From contig JAADIO010000051.1 in NCBI GenBank assembly GCA_013151235.1, positions 1 through 30,415 on the forward strand: 30,415 nucleotides of DNA. The letters run 5' to 3'. The notes under the pieces were generated by a model. That model was not told the DNA's origin and searched no databases. It was given only the letters and a program-made list of their open reading frames with translations. Below are positions 8,405 through 16,683 of this stretch, piece after piece. Each line of letters opens with the position of its first letter. The stretch's first letter is position 1. This DNA comes from Deltaproteobacteria bacterium. Lineage in GTDB: Bacteria; CG2-30-53-67. The translations under genes and the position numbers were made by a program.

Positions 8405-9064
8405 CTATTCAGGCTCGCTCTTCTTTTCGGATTCTTCCGCTGACTTTTCCGCCTCAGCACTCCCTTCCGGGGCAACACCCTCATCCGTCTCAACGGCCTC
8501 GGGCTCCTTTTCAAGGGTCGGAGCCACCACATGAAAGAGGACCTGATCGCCGGGTGTCAGGATCTTCGCACCGGGATCGGGGATGTCCGAAACATGGAAA
8601 GCGTCTCCCACATCAAGATGGGCAAGATCGACCTCGAAGGACTCGGGGATCTCCATCGGAAGACACTCCACCTCTACACTGGTCAGCGTATGTGTCAGGA
8701 TGCCCCCCTTTTTGAACCCTTCGGGATCGTCCCCAATCTGGCGGATTTCCACCATAACCCGGATCTTCTTGTCCATGGAGACCTCGAAAAGGTCGGCATG
8801 GATCGGCACCAGACGAATCGGGTCCACCTGGAGATCCTTCAGGAGAACCGTCTTCTTGTCTCCATCGACAGAGATTTCCAGGATGGCGTTGACACCCTGA
8901 TCCGATTTCAGGACCGTTTGCAGATCTGTGAGGCGCACCGACAGACTGCGGGCACCTTCATGCCCATAGAGGACGGCGGGTACCAGCCCTTGCCGGCGGA
9001 GTTTGCGGGCAACCCCCTTGCCGCTCCCGTCCCGGGCAAAAACATCAAATACTTGTGAAGCCAT
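8405..9064 (-). CDS. rplY: 50S ribosomal protein L25, long CTC form
   Basis: A 219-residue protein of the L25/TL5/CTC family that binds 5S rRNA in the large subunit. The N-terminal 90 residues are the 5S-binding barrel (ARKLRRQGLVPAVLYGHEG is the signature segment), followed by the C-terminal TL5 domain (EVSMDKKIRVMVEIRQIGD onward). The last 35 residues are rich in Glu, Ser and Ala and look disordered. The length is that of the two-domain CTC form rather than the short E. coli protein. GGAGG lies about 11 bases before the ATG. It sits 21 bases after prs and ahead of pth, the usual order. Confidence 0.96.
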   Translation of the reverse strand: MASQVFDVFARDGSGKGVARKLRRQGLVPAVLYGHEGARSLSVRLTDLQTVLKSDQGVNAILEISVDGDKKTVLLKDLQVDPIRLVPIHADLFEVSMDKKIRVMVEIRQIGDDPEGFKKGGILTHTLTSVEVECLPMEIPESFEVDLAHLDVGDAFHVSDIPDPGAKILTPGDQVLFHVVAPTLEKEPEAVETDEGVAPEGSAEAEKSAEESEKKSEPE

Positions 9065-9085
9065 GGTTTGTTGTACCTCCAGTCA

Positions 9086-10018
9086 TTAATCGAAGAGTCT
9101 GCTCACGGACGTCTCTTCGTTGATACTGCGAATGGCCTTGGCAAAAAGCTTTCCCACGGAGAGGACTTCTACCTTGCCGCACTTGTCACCATTGCAAAAA
9201 GGAATACTGTTGGTGGAAACCACCTTGTCCAGCCTGGACTCACTGATTCGGGTCAGGGCAGGACCGGAAAGAATCCCGTGAGAGCAACAGGCGGAAACCG
9301 ATTCCGCTCCCTGGTTCATGATGGCATTGGCCGCCTCCGCCAGGGTTCCCGCCGTGTCAACCATGTCATCCAGAATCAGGGCCTTCTTTCCCACCACATC
9401 CCCGATGAGGTTCATCACTTTGGCCTCGTTCGGTTTGCTCCGCCGCTTGTCGATGATTGCCAGCGAGGCATGGAGCCGCTTGGCAAAGGAACGGGCCCGG
9501 AGAACCCCTCCCGCATCGGGCGAAACCACGACCGTGTCGGTTCCTTTCCATCCATTGTTTAGGCAAAACTCCGCCAGAATCGGTGCGGCATAAAGGTTGT
9601 CCACGGGAATATTGAAAAAGCCCTGGATCTGTCCTGCATGGAGATCCATGGTAAGGACCCGGTTGGCCCCGGCAGCCGTGAGAAGATCCGCCACTAATTT
9701 TGCTGTAATCGGCACACGGGGAAGGACCTTCCGATCTTGTCGGGCGTAACCATAATAAGGGAGAACGGCCGTAATCCGGCCGGCCGACGCCCGCTTCAAA
9801 GCATCGATCATGATCAACAATTCCATCAGGTGGCGGTTCACCGGATGGCAGGTCGATTGAACCACGAAGCAATCCCGGCCCCGAACGTTCTCATTAACCT
9901 GAACCATGATCTCGCCGTCGCTGAAGGTTCCCACAACGGCATCCCCCAGCGGGATGTCCAGGTGATTGCAGATTTCTCTGGAGAGTTCCAGATTGGAATT
10001 GCCGGAAAAGATTTTCAT
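9086..10018 (-). CDS. prs: Ribose-phosphate pyrophosphokinase (PRPP synthetase)
   Basis: A 310-residue enzyme that makes 5-phosphoribosyl 1-pyrophosphate from ribose 5-phosphate and ATP, feeding purine, pyrimidine, histidine and tryptophan synthesis. Visible signatures are FSDGEIMVQVNENVRG, the flexible-loop segment YARQDRK, VVSPDAGGVLRAR, and the PRPP-binding loop ALILDDMVDTAGTL. The reading frame stays open upstream through the tRNA-Gln gene, which is an artefact; I place the start at the ATG of MKIFSGNSNLEL (10018), where homology to the family begins. A GTG five codons upstream (10033), close to a GGGGTGA stretch, is an alternative. The gene follows tRNA-Gln and precedes rplY. Confidence 0.96.
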   Translation of the reverse strand: MKIFSGNSNLELSREICNHLDIPLGDAVVGTFSDGEIMVQVNENVRGRDCFVVQSTCHPVNRHLMELLIMIDALKRASAGRITAVLPYYGYARQDRKVLPRVPITAKLVADLLTAAGANRVLTMDLHAGQIQGFFNIPVDNLYAAPILAEFCLNNGWKGTDTVVVSPDAGGVLRARSFAKRLHASLAIIDKRRSKPNEAKVMNLIGDVVGKKALILDDMVDTAGTLAEAANAIMNQGAESVSACCSHGILSGPALTRISESRLDKVVSTNSIPFCNGDKCGKVEVLSVGKLFAKAIRSINEETSVSRLFD

Positions 10019-10155
10019 CGTCTGCTGAATCACCCCATTATAAAAGTCCGTCCCGGATAAACCGGGACGCAACACTTTGTTATGCTTATAGTTCGGCCCT
10101 CTGCGGAGAACATCTGCGGCCCTATAATTAAGTCCGGCACCGCCGATCGTCATGC

Positions 10156-10229
10156 TGGCTCGGGGGCAGGGATTCGAACCCCGATAGCCAGAACCAAAAT
10201 CTGGAGTCCTGCCATTGGACGACCCCCGA
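10156..10229 (-). tRNA. tRNA-Gln (anticodon TTG)
   Basis: On the minus strand the acceptor arms TCGGGGG and CCCCCGA pair perfectly. The anticodon stem CCAGA/TCTGG encloses the loop TTTTGGT with anticodon TTG, which reads CAA and CAG. The T arm has GGTTCGAATCC, and the CCA end is encoded. The gene lies between spoVG and prs and is probably processed from their common transcript, because I see no convincing separate promoter. Confidence 0.97.
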
Positions 10230-10285
10230 TTCATACACAGCAGGGTATCAAACGAATGAACCTTTTAGAATCTCTTGCTAACGTT

Positions 10286-10567
10286 CTACCCTTTCGCGGC
10301 GTCTTCCGAACGGATATGCATCTTGTCCCGATAGACGCGCAACACCTGCTCCTGTATCCGGTTACGGGTCTGAGTATCCAGAGGATGGGCGATATCCCGA
10401 TAGCTGCCATCGGCCTGCCTCCTGCTGGGCATGGCAACAAAGATCCCCTTCCTCCCCTGAATCACCTTCATGTCCCGAACGACGAAACAGTCATCAAAGG
10501 TGATGGCCACATAGGCCTTCAACATCCTGTCTGCTACAGGGTAGATCTGAACCTCAGTAATTTCCAT
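10286..10567 (-). CDS. spoVG: SpoVG family RNA/DNA-binding regulator
   Basis: A 93-residue protein beginning MEITEVQIYPV, with the family core LKAYVAITFDDCFVVRDMKV, IQGRKGIFVAMPSRR and DIAHPL, and a basic C-terminal helix. SpoVG proteins bind nucleic acids and act as site-specific regulators; the name comes from Bacillus sporulation, but the gene is also widespread in deltaproteobacteria that do not sporulate. Here it lies between ispE and tRNA-Gln/prs, an order also typical of Geobacter-like genomes. A ribosome site AAAGGCGGTGA precedes the ATG. Its targets cannot be inferred from the sequence. Confidence 0.96.
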   Translation of the reverse strand: MEITEVQIYPVADRMLKAYVAITFDDCFVVRDMKVIQGRKGIFVAMPSRRQADGSYRDIAHPLDTQTRNRIQEQVLRVYRDKMHIRSEDAAKG

Positions 10568-10632
10568 AGAACGAAAATCACCGCCTTTCTGAGGATTGAG
10601 TATGGGTTGATCAAGAAAGCGGCAACGAAAAT

Positions 10633-11499
10633 CTATGCCGGAATGGTATCAAGCGTGTGTACCAAGGTGACCGAAAGGCCCTTTCTGTTTTCCAACTCCG
10701 TCCCGGCTGCACATGCCGCCTCCCGATCGGGAAAGATCCCGAAAAGGGTTGAACCGCTGCCGGACATTGCACCTTCCAGCGCCCCCAGATCCAGGATCGT
10801 TTCCTTGATCTCCCGAAGCCGGGGATAAGCCTCGAAGGTAACCCGCTCCAGGTCATTTGAAAGTACTGAATGACCCCTCGTAAAGGTTGTGACCAAAAAC
10901 CTGCGTATGCTAATATGTTTATTTTTTGTTGTCAACCCTAATTTTACCCCTTGGTAAACCTTCTTTGTCGATATGTGAAAACCCGGATGGACCAGAAGAA
11001 TCCAGAGGGGAGGCGAAGGGGAGGGAAGCCGTTGAAGCTTTTCTCCCCGCCCCGTGGCCAGGGCCGTTGCCGAAAAAAGAAAAAAGGGGACATCCATTCC
11101 GAGTTCCGCCGCCAGTTCCATCAACCTCGACAGGGGAAGAGGATTCCCCCGGAGCCGGTTGAGAGCGGCCAGGGTCGCTGCCGCATCGCTGCTCCCGCCG
11201 CCGAGACCGGCGCCGACCGGGATCTTTTTTTTCAAACCGATCCGTAGATGAGGCGTTTTCCCAATTTCCCGGTAGAACCGCCCGGCCGCCCGCACGACAA
11301 GATTCTCCTTTCCGGTCGGCAGGCCGGGGGTATCAAGGGTCAGCTCGATCCCCTCTCCCCCCTCTTCGATGAAAATCTCGTCATAGAGAGAGACCGTCTG
11401 AAGAACCGTTTCAATCTCATGGTATCCATCCGGTCGTTTTCCCCGAACGAGAAGACCGAGATTGATCTTTGCCGGAGCCGACAGCGTCAGACCACTCAC
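10633..11499 (-). CDS. ispE: 4-diphosphocytidyl-2-C-methyl-D-erythritol kinase
   Basis: A 288-residue GHMP kinase that phosphorylates the 2-hydroxyl of CDP-methylerythritol in the non-mevalonate isoprenoid pathway. Signatures are SAPAKINLGLLVRGKRPDGYH at the N terminus, the ATP-binding glycine-rich loop PVGAGLGGGSSDAAATL, and the GAMSGSGSTLFGIF motif near the C terminus. Length is normal. The start codon overlaps the stop of the upstream lipoprotein gene (11496-11499), so the two are translationally coupled. Downstream is spoVG after 65 bases. Confidence 0.97.
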   Translation of the reverse strand: MSGLTLSAPAKINLGLLVRGKRPDGYHEIETVLQTVSLYDEIFIEEGGEGIELTLDTPGLPTGKENLVVRAAGRFYREIGKTPHLRIGLKKKIPVGAGLGGGSSDAAATLAALNRLRGNPLPLSRLMELAAELGMDVPFFLFSATALATGRGEKLQRLPSPSPPLWILLVHPGFHISTKKVYQGVKLGLTTKNKHISIRRFLVTTFTRGHSVLSNDLERVTFEAYPRLREIKETILDLGALEGAMSGSGSTLFGIFPDREAACAAGTELENRKGLSVTLVHTLDTIPA

Positions 11500-12266
11500 C
11501 GCTCGCCTCCTCCCGGAAGTACCGGAGGAACTTGGAAGAGCCCCGGATCGAGGGGGCGGTTCAGAAGGATCGACTGATAACGGAGGGACAGGAGTGTCTC
11601 TCCTGCGACTTCCAGGCGGATGCGAAAAGGGAGCCGCATCCCTTTGACTTCACGGAAATCTCCGAAAAGCAGGCTCTCTTCCACGGTTCCCCCACCGTCC
11701 AGCCGGTCCCAGCGCAGGAGATCCCCCGACCCGTTCATCCGGATCCGCTGACAAACCCGCCCCTTTTTGAGAAAAGACAGAATGATTGCGCTCCCATCAC
11801 GTTCACTGCGGATTTTTTCGGGAGTGAGGAGGGGCAGGGGAGGCATTCCAGCCAGGAGCCGGATCAGTTCCGAAACGGTCAGGTTAACTCCGAGGAAGTG
11901 ATACAAATTCTTTTTTTGCGGGGAGAAAACCCGGACGGACGACTTCGCAGGGAAGAGTAACGCCCCCTTTTCCTTCTTCGCCACAAGAAGCATCTGCAAT
12001 CCCCCCAGTGGATCATGGATCTCCAGGTGCAGCCTATCGGGAGCCTCAAGATGAATGACTTCGGTTCCGACAAAGCGGATCTTCAGGTTGTTGATCACCA
12101 CCCGGGCCATGCCTGAGAGAGTCCGGACCGCAGCCTCCCGCGCCTTGAGCCTTCCGATAATTTCCCGGTGAAAGGGTGCCTCGCCGGGGGAAAGAGGAGG
12201 AATGGAAGGGCGCGTACAGGCGGCAAAAAGCAGGCAGAGAAGAATGAATTTCCAAAGGGGCGGCAC
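11496..12266 (-). CDS. Outer-membrane-type lipoprotein, LolB/DUF4292-like
   Basis: A 256-residue protein with a signal sequence (WKFILLCLLFAAC) that ends in a lipobox with Cys17. After the lipidation site the pattern (LKAREAAVRTLSGMARVVI, then a series of alternating strands such as DRLHLEIHDPLGGLQMLLVA and LFGDFREVKGMRLPF) resembles the half-barrel of LolB/LolA and DUF4292 proteins, which bind acyl chains of lipoproteins. It overlaps ispE by four bases and lies seven bases after the TPR lipoprotein gene, so the three form one unit. A role in lipoprotein sorting is a family-level guess; it is not a clear LolB orthologue. Confidence 0.72.
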   Translation of the reverse strand: MPPLWKFILLCLLFAACTRPSIPPLSPGEAPFHREIIGRLKAREAAVRTLSGMARVVINNLKIRFVGTEVIHLEAPDRLHLEIHDPLGGLQMLLVAKKEKGALLFPAKSSVRVFSPQKKNLYHFLGVNLTVSELIRLLAGMPPLPLLTPEKIRSERDGSAIILSFLKKGRVCQRIRMNGSGDLLRWDRLDGGGTVEESLLFGDFREVKGMRLPFRIRLEVAGETLLSLRYQSILLNRPLDPGLFQVPPVLPGGGER

Positions 12267-12273
12267 GGATTCC

Positions 12274-13986
12274 TCAGGGAGAAAGACGGTCGATTTTCTT
12301 GCGGAGTCCCTGATTATCGGGGTCCCCCTTCAAAGCCCGCTTCCAGACCTCAACAGCACGCCCGGTCTTTCCGGCCTTTTCGTAGGCATCTCCCAAATGC
12401 TCCAGAACCAGCGGATCCCCAGGAATGTTGTGGTTGGCCTCCTTCAGATATTTCAGGGCCTCCGGATAGCGCCCCATCTTGTAATAGGTCCATCCGAGGC
12501 TGTCCTGATAGTAGCCGTCCTCAGGACGAATGGCCAGTGCCCGTTTCACCAGCTCGGCCGCCTCGTCCAGGTTGATCCCCCGATCCGCAAACATATAGCC
12601 GAGGTAATTGAGGGCATCATTGTGCTTCGGGTTCAGTTCGATCGTTTTACGAAAGGCCGCCACGGCATCATCAAAGCGTTTCATCTTTTCATAAACAACC
12701 CCGATCTGAAAGTAAATCCTGTCGTCGTCACTTTTCAGGCGGAGCGCCTCCTGGAAGGAGTGAATTGCCTCTTCGTTCCGGTCCATGGAAGCATAGACGG
12801 TACCGAGAAGGAGGTAGAGGTCGGAATTATCGGTAACGGTTTCCAGCGTCTTTTTCAGCAGGGTTACCGCCTTGTCCGGATTTTTCATCCTCTCGTAAAG
12901 CTCGGCCAGTTGGAAGACGGTGTCCAGCTCCTCCGGAGAGATTCCCAGTACGGTTCGGTATTCCTTCGCTGCCCGGTCAAACTGTTTCAGTCCCTCGTAA
13001 GCCGCCCCGAGATAGAAGTGGGCTTTGAAATGTCCGGGCTGCAGAGCCGTGACAATCCGGAGTTCTTCCACGGCTTTCTCAAGTTTTCCCTGCTGCATGT
13101 AGAGCAGACCCACTTTGAAATGTGCATCGGCGTTATTCGGCGCGAGTTCACCGAACTCTTCCAGTTGCCGGATTGCCTTGTCCAGCTGGTTCCCCCGAAC
13201 GTAGAGAAGGCTCAGCCGCTTCTGGATGGGGGCAAACCTCGGGTCCACCTTCAAGGCACGTTCATAGACACGGATCGCTTTGTCCGGCTTCTTCTCGATT
13301 TCATAGAGGGCGCCAAGGCTCAGGTAGGCCTGCATAAAACGGGGCTGGCTGCGGAGGGCCTTTTCAAAAAACTTCCGGGCTTTTTGATAATCCTTTCGGT
13401 TGGCATAAATTCGCCCTAAGTAGTAGTCCCCCACCCCGTTGTGCCCATGGATAGTGGAGAGTTTGTTGAAAAGGTCAATCGCTTTCTCCGTTTTTTCCTG
13501 CTGCAGATAGAGCGTCCCGAGAAAGACATAGGCCTCACGAAAATACGGGTCCTGCTTCAAAACCTGCTCGTAGAGTTTAATCGCCTCATCAGGCCGGTTC
13601 AGGCTGGAGTAAATCCCGGCGGCAAGCATCAAAAGCCGCGGGGAAGGAGGCTCCATGGTCATTGCCCGCTCCACCGCACCAACGGCCTTTTCAAGGTCTC
13701 CCGTCTGCAGATAGAGTGAGGCAATATCGCTCTGAAGAAAAGACGATTCAGGATCCGCCTCCAGCGCCTGTTCCATCTCATCCACCGCCCGATCGAGATT
13801 GCCGTCCATCCGGTAGGCATTGGCCTGCAGATAATGGCCGTAGGCCTCCGGTGAGGCAATCCGTGTCGGACCGGAGAAAACCTTCTTCTCCATATGAAGT
13901 TTTTTTGCGATTGCCGGTGCGGGAGAGGAAACCCGGGGCGTGCAGGCTGCAACCGGCAACATCAAGATCAAAAATAATGAAACCAT
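12274..13986 (-). CDS. TPR-repeat lipoprotein
   Basis: A 570-residue protein with a hydrophobic leader (MVSLFLILMLP), a lipobox VAAC and about 14 consecutive tetratricopeptide repeats, probably an envelope scaffold. The frame is open back to 14097, but the first 37 codons are translated from the dispersed repeat at 13993-14128 (they contain the phrase FALSLSKG, a familiar false-protein signature), so I start at the ATG at 13986 where the signal peptide begins. The ribosome site is poor there: AAGGG lies only one base ahead. It is the first gene of the lipoprotein-ispE unit, seven bases ahead of the DUF4292-like gene. It is similar in style, but not clearly homologous outside the repeats, to the TPR lipoprotein at 3089. 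Confidence 0.82.
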   Translation of the reverse strand: MVSLFLILMLPVAACTPRVSSPAPAIAKKLHMEKKVFSGPTRIASPEAYGHYLQANAYRMDGNLDRAVDEMEQALEADPESSFLQSDIASLYLQTGDLEKAVGAVERAMTMEPPSPRLLMLAAGIYSSLNRPDEAIKLYEQVLKQDPYFREAYVFLGTLYLQQEKTEKAIDLFNKLSTIHGHNGVGDYYLGRIYANRKDYQKARKFFEKALRSQPRFMQAYLSLGALYEIEKKPDKAIRVYERALKVDPRFAPIQKRLSLLYVRGNQLDKAIRQLEEFGELAPNNADAHFKVGLLYMQQGKLEKAVEELRIVTALQPGHFKAHFYLGAAYEGLKQFDRAAKEYRTVLGISPEELDTVFQLAELYERMKNPDKAVTLLKKTLETVTDNSDLYLLLGTVYASMDRNEEAIHSFQEALRLKSDDDRIYFQIGVVYEKMKRFDDAVAAFRKTIELNPKHNDALNYLGYMFADRGINLDEAAELVKRALAIRPEDGYYQDSLGWTYYKMGRYPEALKYLKEANHNIPGDPLVLEHLGDAYEKAGKTGRAVEVWKRALKGDPDNQGLRKKIDRLSP

Positions 13987-14336
13987 ACCCTTGATGGTGT
14001 CGTAAAAAGTCACGAAGCCCTTCGACAAGCTCAGGGCGAACGGTGTAAGTGATTGATATTCCGTTCGTGGTGAGCCTGTCGGAGCCTGTCGAACCATGAA
14101 CGGAATCCGGAAAACGACTTTTTACGACTCCCTCACCCTTTATCATCGTTAAAAAACTCCTTAAAATTACCGATAGTTACATTTCTAAAAAACTAACTGA
14201 TTCTCCGGGGGATGTCAAAAGAAAAAAAGAGGATCGGCTTTTACTTTGGGAAAATGTGTGTTAACTTTCATAAACTGCAAAGACACAAACCTTATCGACA
14301 GGATCAACAGGATAATAAGGAAAGAAACCCAAGAAG
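13987..14336. repeat. Divergent intergenic region with full repeat copy (B)
   Basis: Positions 13999-14128 are a complete 130-bp copy of the dispersed repeat, with GTCGTAAAAAGTC at one end and GACTTTTTACGAC at the other; TTGATGGT just outside extends the left end as in copy C. The inner parts CTTCGACAAGCTCAGGGCG and TGGTGAGCCTGTCGGAGCC are present, the second with an eight-base internal duplication (GGAGCCTGTC). The remaining 200 bases up to the ABC transporter start are AT-rich and carry ATCGACAGGATCAACAGGAT, another familiar intergenic phrase. No clear promoter was recognised for either flanking gene. Confidence 0.8.
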
Positions 14337-15281
14337 ATGAATCCCACCAAAACTCATCCGGTCATCAGCGCCCGGGGCCTCACCAAGGATTTCGGGACGG
14401 TTCGAGCCGTCCGTGGAATCAATTTTGAAATCCGTGAGGGTGAATGTTTCGGTTTCCTGGGCCCGAACGGGGCGGGCAAGAGCAGTACCATCCGGATGCT
14501 CTACGGATTTTCTCCCATGACCGCCGGAATGCTGAAAATCCTGGGGATGGATATTCAGACCTCCGCCCGGAAGATCAAGGCCCGGCTCGGCGTGGTCCCC
14601 CAGGACAACAATCTTGATACCGACCTGACCCTTTTGGAAAACCTTCGGGTCTATGCCCGCTATTTCGATCTTCCGGCAAAAGAGGCCGGGGCACGAGCCG
14701 AAGAACTGATTCATTTCATGCAGTTGGAAGGGAAAAAACAAAACCGGGTCGATGACCTTTCGGGGGGGATGAAACGGCGTCTTATCCTGGCCCGGGCTCT
14801 GCTCAACTCTCCCCGGATCCTCCTGCTCGACGAACCGACGACCGGCCTTGATCCGCAGGCCCGGCACCTGATCTGGCAGCGTCTCCGTTCCCTGAAGAAG
14901 AGCGGGGTCACACTGGTCCTGACAACACACTACATGGAAGAGGCAGCGCAACTTTGTGACCGGATCGCCGTGATGGATCAGGGCAAAATCATCCTCACCG
15001 GCATTCCCCGGGAGATGATCCGGGAGCATGTCGGTACCGAGGTGATGGAGTTCCGGGCCGAAGAGAGCGGAGATGACGAGATCCGGGAGACACTGTCCGA
15101 CCTGGCCGTCGAAACGGAACGGTTCGGGGATACCCTCTACCTCTATCTTTCATCGGAAAAGGATCTTTCCCGGCAGGTCACACAGCGGCTGATGGAGATA
15201 AACCACTCCGAAATGATTCACCGGCAGGCAACGCTGGAGGATCTGTTTCTAAAGTTGACGGGGAGGGATCTGACGGAATGA
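14337..15281 (+). CDS. ABC transporter ATP-binding protein, NodI-like
   Basis: A 314-residue ATPase that would power an ABC-2 type exporter. Motifs in order are Walker A GPNGAGKSS (about residues 42-50), Q-loop GVVPQDNN, signature LSGGMKRRL (141-149), Walker B ILLLDEPTTGLDP and the H-loop TTHYMEEA. The C-terminal 85 residues form the extra domain seen in NodI/DrrA-type ATPases. It is joined by an ATGA overlap to the permease gene. The ribosome site is modest (AAGAAG directly before, AAGGAAAG 11 bases earlier). NodI/NodJ relatives export lipo-oligosaccharides or other amphipathic compounds; the substrate here is unknown. Confidence 0.93.
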   Translation: MNPTKTHPVISARGLTKDFGTVRAVRGINFEIREGECFGFLGPNGAGKSSTIRMLYGFSPMTAGMLKILGMDIQTSARKIKARLGVVPQDNNLDTDLTLLENLRVYARYFDLPAKEAGARAEELIHFMQLEGKKQNRVDDLSGGMKRRLILARALLNSPRILLLDEPTTGLDPQARHLIWQRLRSLKKSGVTLVLTTHYMEEAAQLCDRIAVMDQGKIILTGIPREMIREHVGTEVMEFRAEESGDDEIRETLSDLAVETERFGDTLYLYLSSEKDLSRQVTQRLMEINHSEMIHRQATLEDLFLKLTGRDLTE

Positions 15282-16063
15282 TGCACGAAATCCTGCAAGT
15301 TCCCCAGGTCTCCCGGCGCTGCCTCCGGGTCTGGCAGCGAAACCGTGATGCTTACATGAAATTCTACCGGCTGAGCCTGCTGGGAAGCCTGGGCGATCCG
15401 ATCCTCTACCTTCTTGCCATGGGATACGGCCTCGGCCGCTTCCTCAATCAGATGGAAGGGATGAGCTATGTCGAGTTTCTGGCGCCGGGGCTGGTTATCT
15501 CTTCGACAATGTTTTCGGCCGCGTTCGAGTGCACCTACGGTTCCTTTCTCCGGATGATCTACCTGAAGGCCTATGACGCGATCATTGCCACACCGCTCAC
15601 GATCGAGGATGTCGTCGCCGGGGACATCCTCTGGGGAACGACGAAGGGCGTATTCAACGGCCTGATCATGTTTCTCATCATCACGGCATGCGGACTCGTC
15701 GATTCCTGGTGGGCGGCGGGCATCCCCCTGCTGATTCTTCTCGTCAGTTTTCTTTTCGCCTCCCTTTCGATGATCACCACGGCCTTCGTTCCCACCTTTG
15801 AGGCCTTCAATTATTACATTACCCTCTTTCTCACCCCCATGTTTTTCTTCTCGGGGGTCTTTTTCCCCTTGAACCGGCTGCCGGAATGGGTCACGATCAC
15901 CTCCCGGTTTCTGCCCCTGACCTATGCTGTGGAGATCTCCCGGTCGCTGATCTATGGACGGCCTTCGTGGCGGATCCTCACGGATGCACTGATGCTCCTG
16001 ATTCCGGCGATCGTCTGTTTCCAGGTGGCCGTCAACCTGGTCAAGAGGAGAGTCATCAAATGA
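15278..16063 (+). CDS. ABC-2 type permease, NodJ-like
   Basis: A 261-residue integral membrane protein with about six predicted helices and the ABC-2 pattern of the NodJ family: an N-terminal amphipathic helix, YVEFLAPGLVISSTMFSAAFE, the AYDAIIATPLTIEDVVAGDILWG coupling segment and FFFSGVFFPLNRLPEW before the last helices. It overlaps the ATPase gene by four bases and the SemiSWEET gene by four bases, so the three genes should be made in fixed proportion. It is expected to dimerise and pair with the upstream ATPase as an exporter. Confidence 0.92.
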   Translation: MMHEILQVPQVSRRCLRVWQRNRDAYMKFYRLSLLGSLGDPILYLLAMGYGLGRFLNQMEGMSYVEFLAPGLVISSTMFSAAFECTYGSFLRMIYLKAYDAIIATPLTIEDVVAGDILWGTTKGVFNGLIMFLIITACGLVDSWWAAGIPLLILLVSFLFASLSMITTAFVPTFEAFNYYITLFLTPMFFFSGVFFPLNRLPEWVTITSRFLPLTYAVEISRSLIYGRPSWRILTDALMLLIPAIVCFQVAVNLVKRRVIK

Positions 16064-16320
16064 CGATCGATACAACCAGTCTCATCGGTTTCACTGCCGC
16101 CGCATTCACCACCGTATCCTTCCTTCCCCAGGCCTTCAAGAGCTGGAAGACCGGAGCGACGGATGACCTCTCTTTCTTCATGCTGGCCTTCCTGTCCGCG
16201 GGACTTTTCCTCTGGTTCATCTACGGCCTGCTGTTGAAGAACCTCCCGATCATTTTCTCCAACGGAATCGGATGCACGCTGGTCTTCTCCGTCCTCTATC
16301 TCAAGATCCGCAGCCGGTAA
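16060..16320 (+). CDS. SemiSWEET / MtN3-PQ-loop transporter
   Basis: An 86-residue protein with three membrane helices, the exact size of bacterial SemiSWEET sugar transporters, which work as dimers. The N-terminal helix GFTAAAFTTVSFLPQAFKSW contains the Pro-Gln (PQ) motif at residues 23-24; LFLWFIYGLL and LVFSVLYLKI are the second and third helices. The frame extends upstream into the permease gene, but the ATG at 16060 is supported by AGAGGAGAG upstream and by homology starting there. It overlaps the permease stop as ATGA. Members carry sugars such as sucrose or glucose; coupling to an ABC exporter is unusual and its meaning is open. Confidence 0.88.
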   Translation: MTIDTTSLIGFTAAAFTTVSFLPQAFKSWKTGATDDLSFFMLAFLSAGLFLWFIYGLLLKNLPIIFSNGIGCTLVFSVLYLKIRSR

Positions 16321-16398
16321 TCCCGCTCTCCCCCTCTTCGTCTTTAACCGCGGTTCCTGAACGGGAAAACCGGTAAATGAAAAAAACCGAAAAACTAC

Positions 16399-16427
16399 TT
16401 GACAAAAATCCATCAAAAAGCTAAATT
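16399..16427 (+). promoter_or_regulatory. Promoter of the rpsU operon
   Basis: TTGACA at 16399-16404, a 17-base spacer and TAAATT at 16422-16427 form a good sigma-70 site. The expected start near 16434 leaves a leader of about 37 bases before rpsU. It would drive rpsU, yqeY and perhaps the rest of the macromolecular-synthesis operon. Confidence 0.7.
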
Positions 16428-16470
16428 TAATGGTTACATAAATCACAAAGTGGAGGGAGGCGAAAAATGC

Positions 16471-16668
16471 ATGTTAGGAATCAGACTTCGAGAGGGTGAA
16501 CACTTCGAAGCTGCCTTGAGACGATTCAAAAAACTCTGTGAAAAATCCGGAGTTCTTTCGGAGATTCGAAAACGGGAGCACTACGAAAAACCCTCCATCA
16601 AGAAAAAGAAAAAGGCACTGGCCGCACGAAAAAAGGCCCTGAAGATGCAGCGATTCGGAAAACGCTAA
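16471..16668 (+). CDS. rpsU: 30S ribosomal protein S21
   Basis: A 65-residue basic protein of the small subunit that helps initiation at Shine-Dalgarno sites. The sequence is a classic S21: [33 protein letters not shown] and a Lys/Arg-rich tail. The start is the ATG at 16471 (MLGIRLREG), which lies ten bases after GGAGG; the upstream open frame and the out-of-frame ATG at 16467 are not credible. It heads the operon that in E. coli is rpsU-dnaG-rpoD. Confidence 0.96.
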   Translation: MLGIRLREGEHFEAALRRFKKLCEKSGVLSEIRKREHYEKPSIKKKKKALAARKKALKMQRFGKR

Positions 16669-16683
16669 GCGACCCTGCTTGTA

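Noticed and set aside
10019-10234. Upstream extension of the prs frame
   Set aside because: It runs through the tRNA-Gln gene, and family similarity starts at MKIFSGNSN.
15218-16075. 285-codon minus-strand frame opposite the ABC permease
   Set aside because: It is highly charged and low in hydrophobic residues, the mirror of a membrane protein gene, and lacks any start signal.
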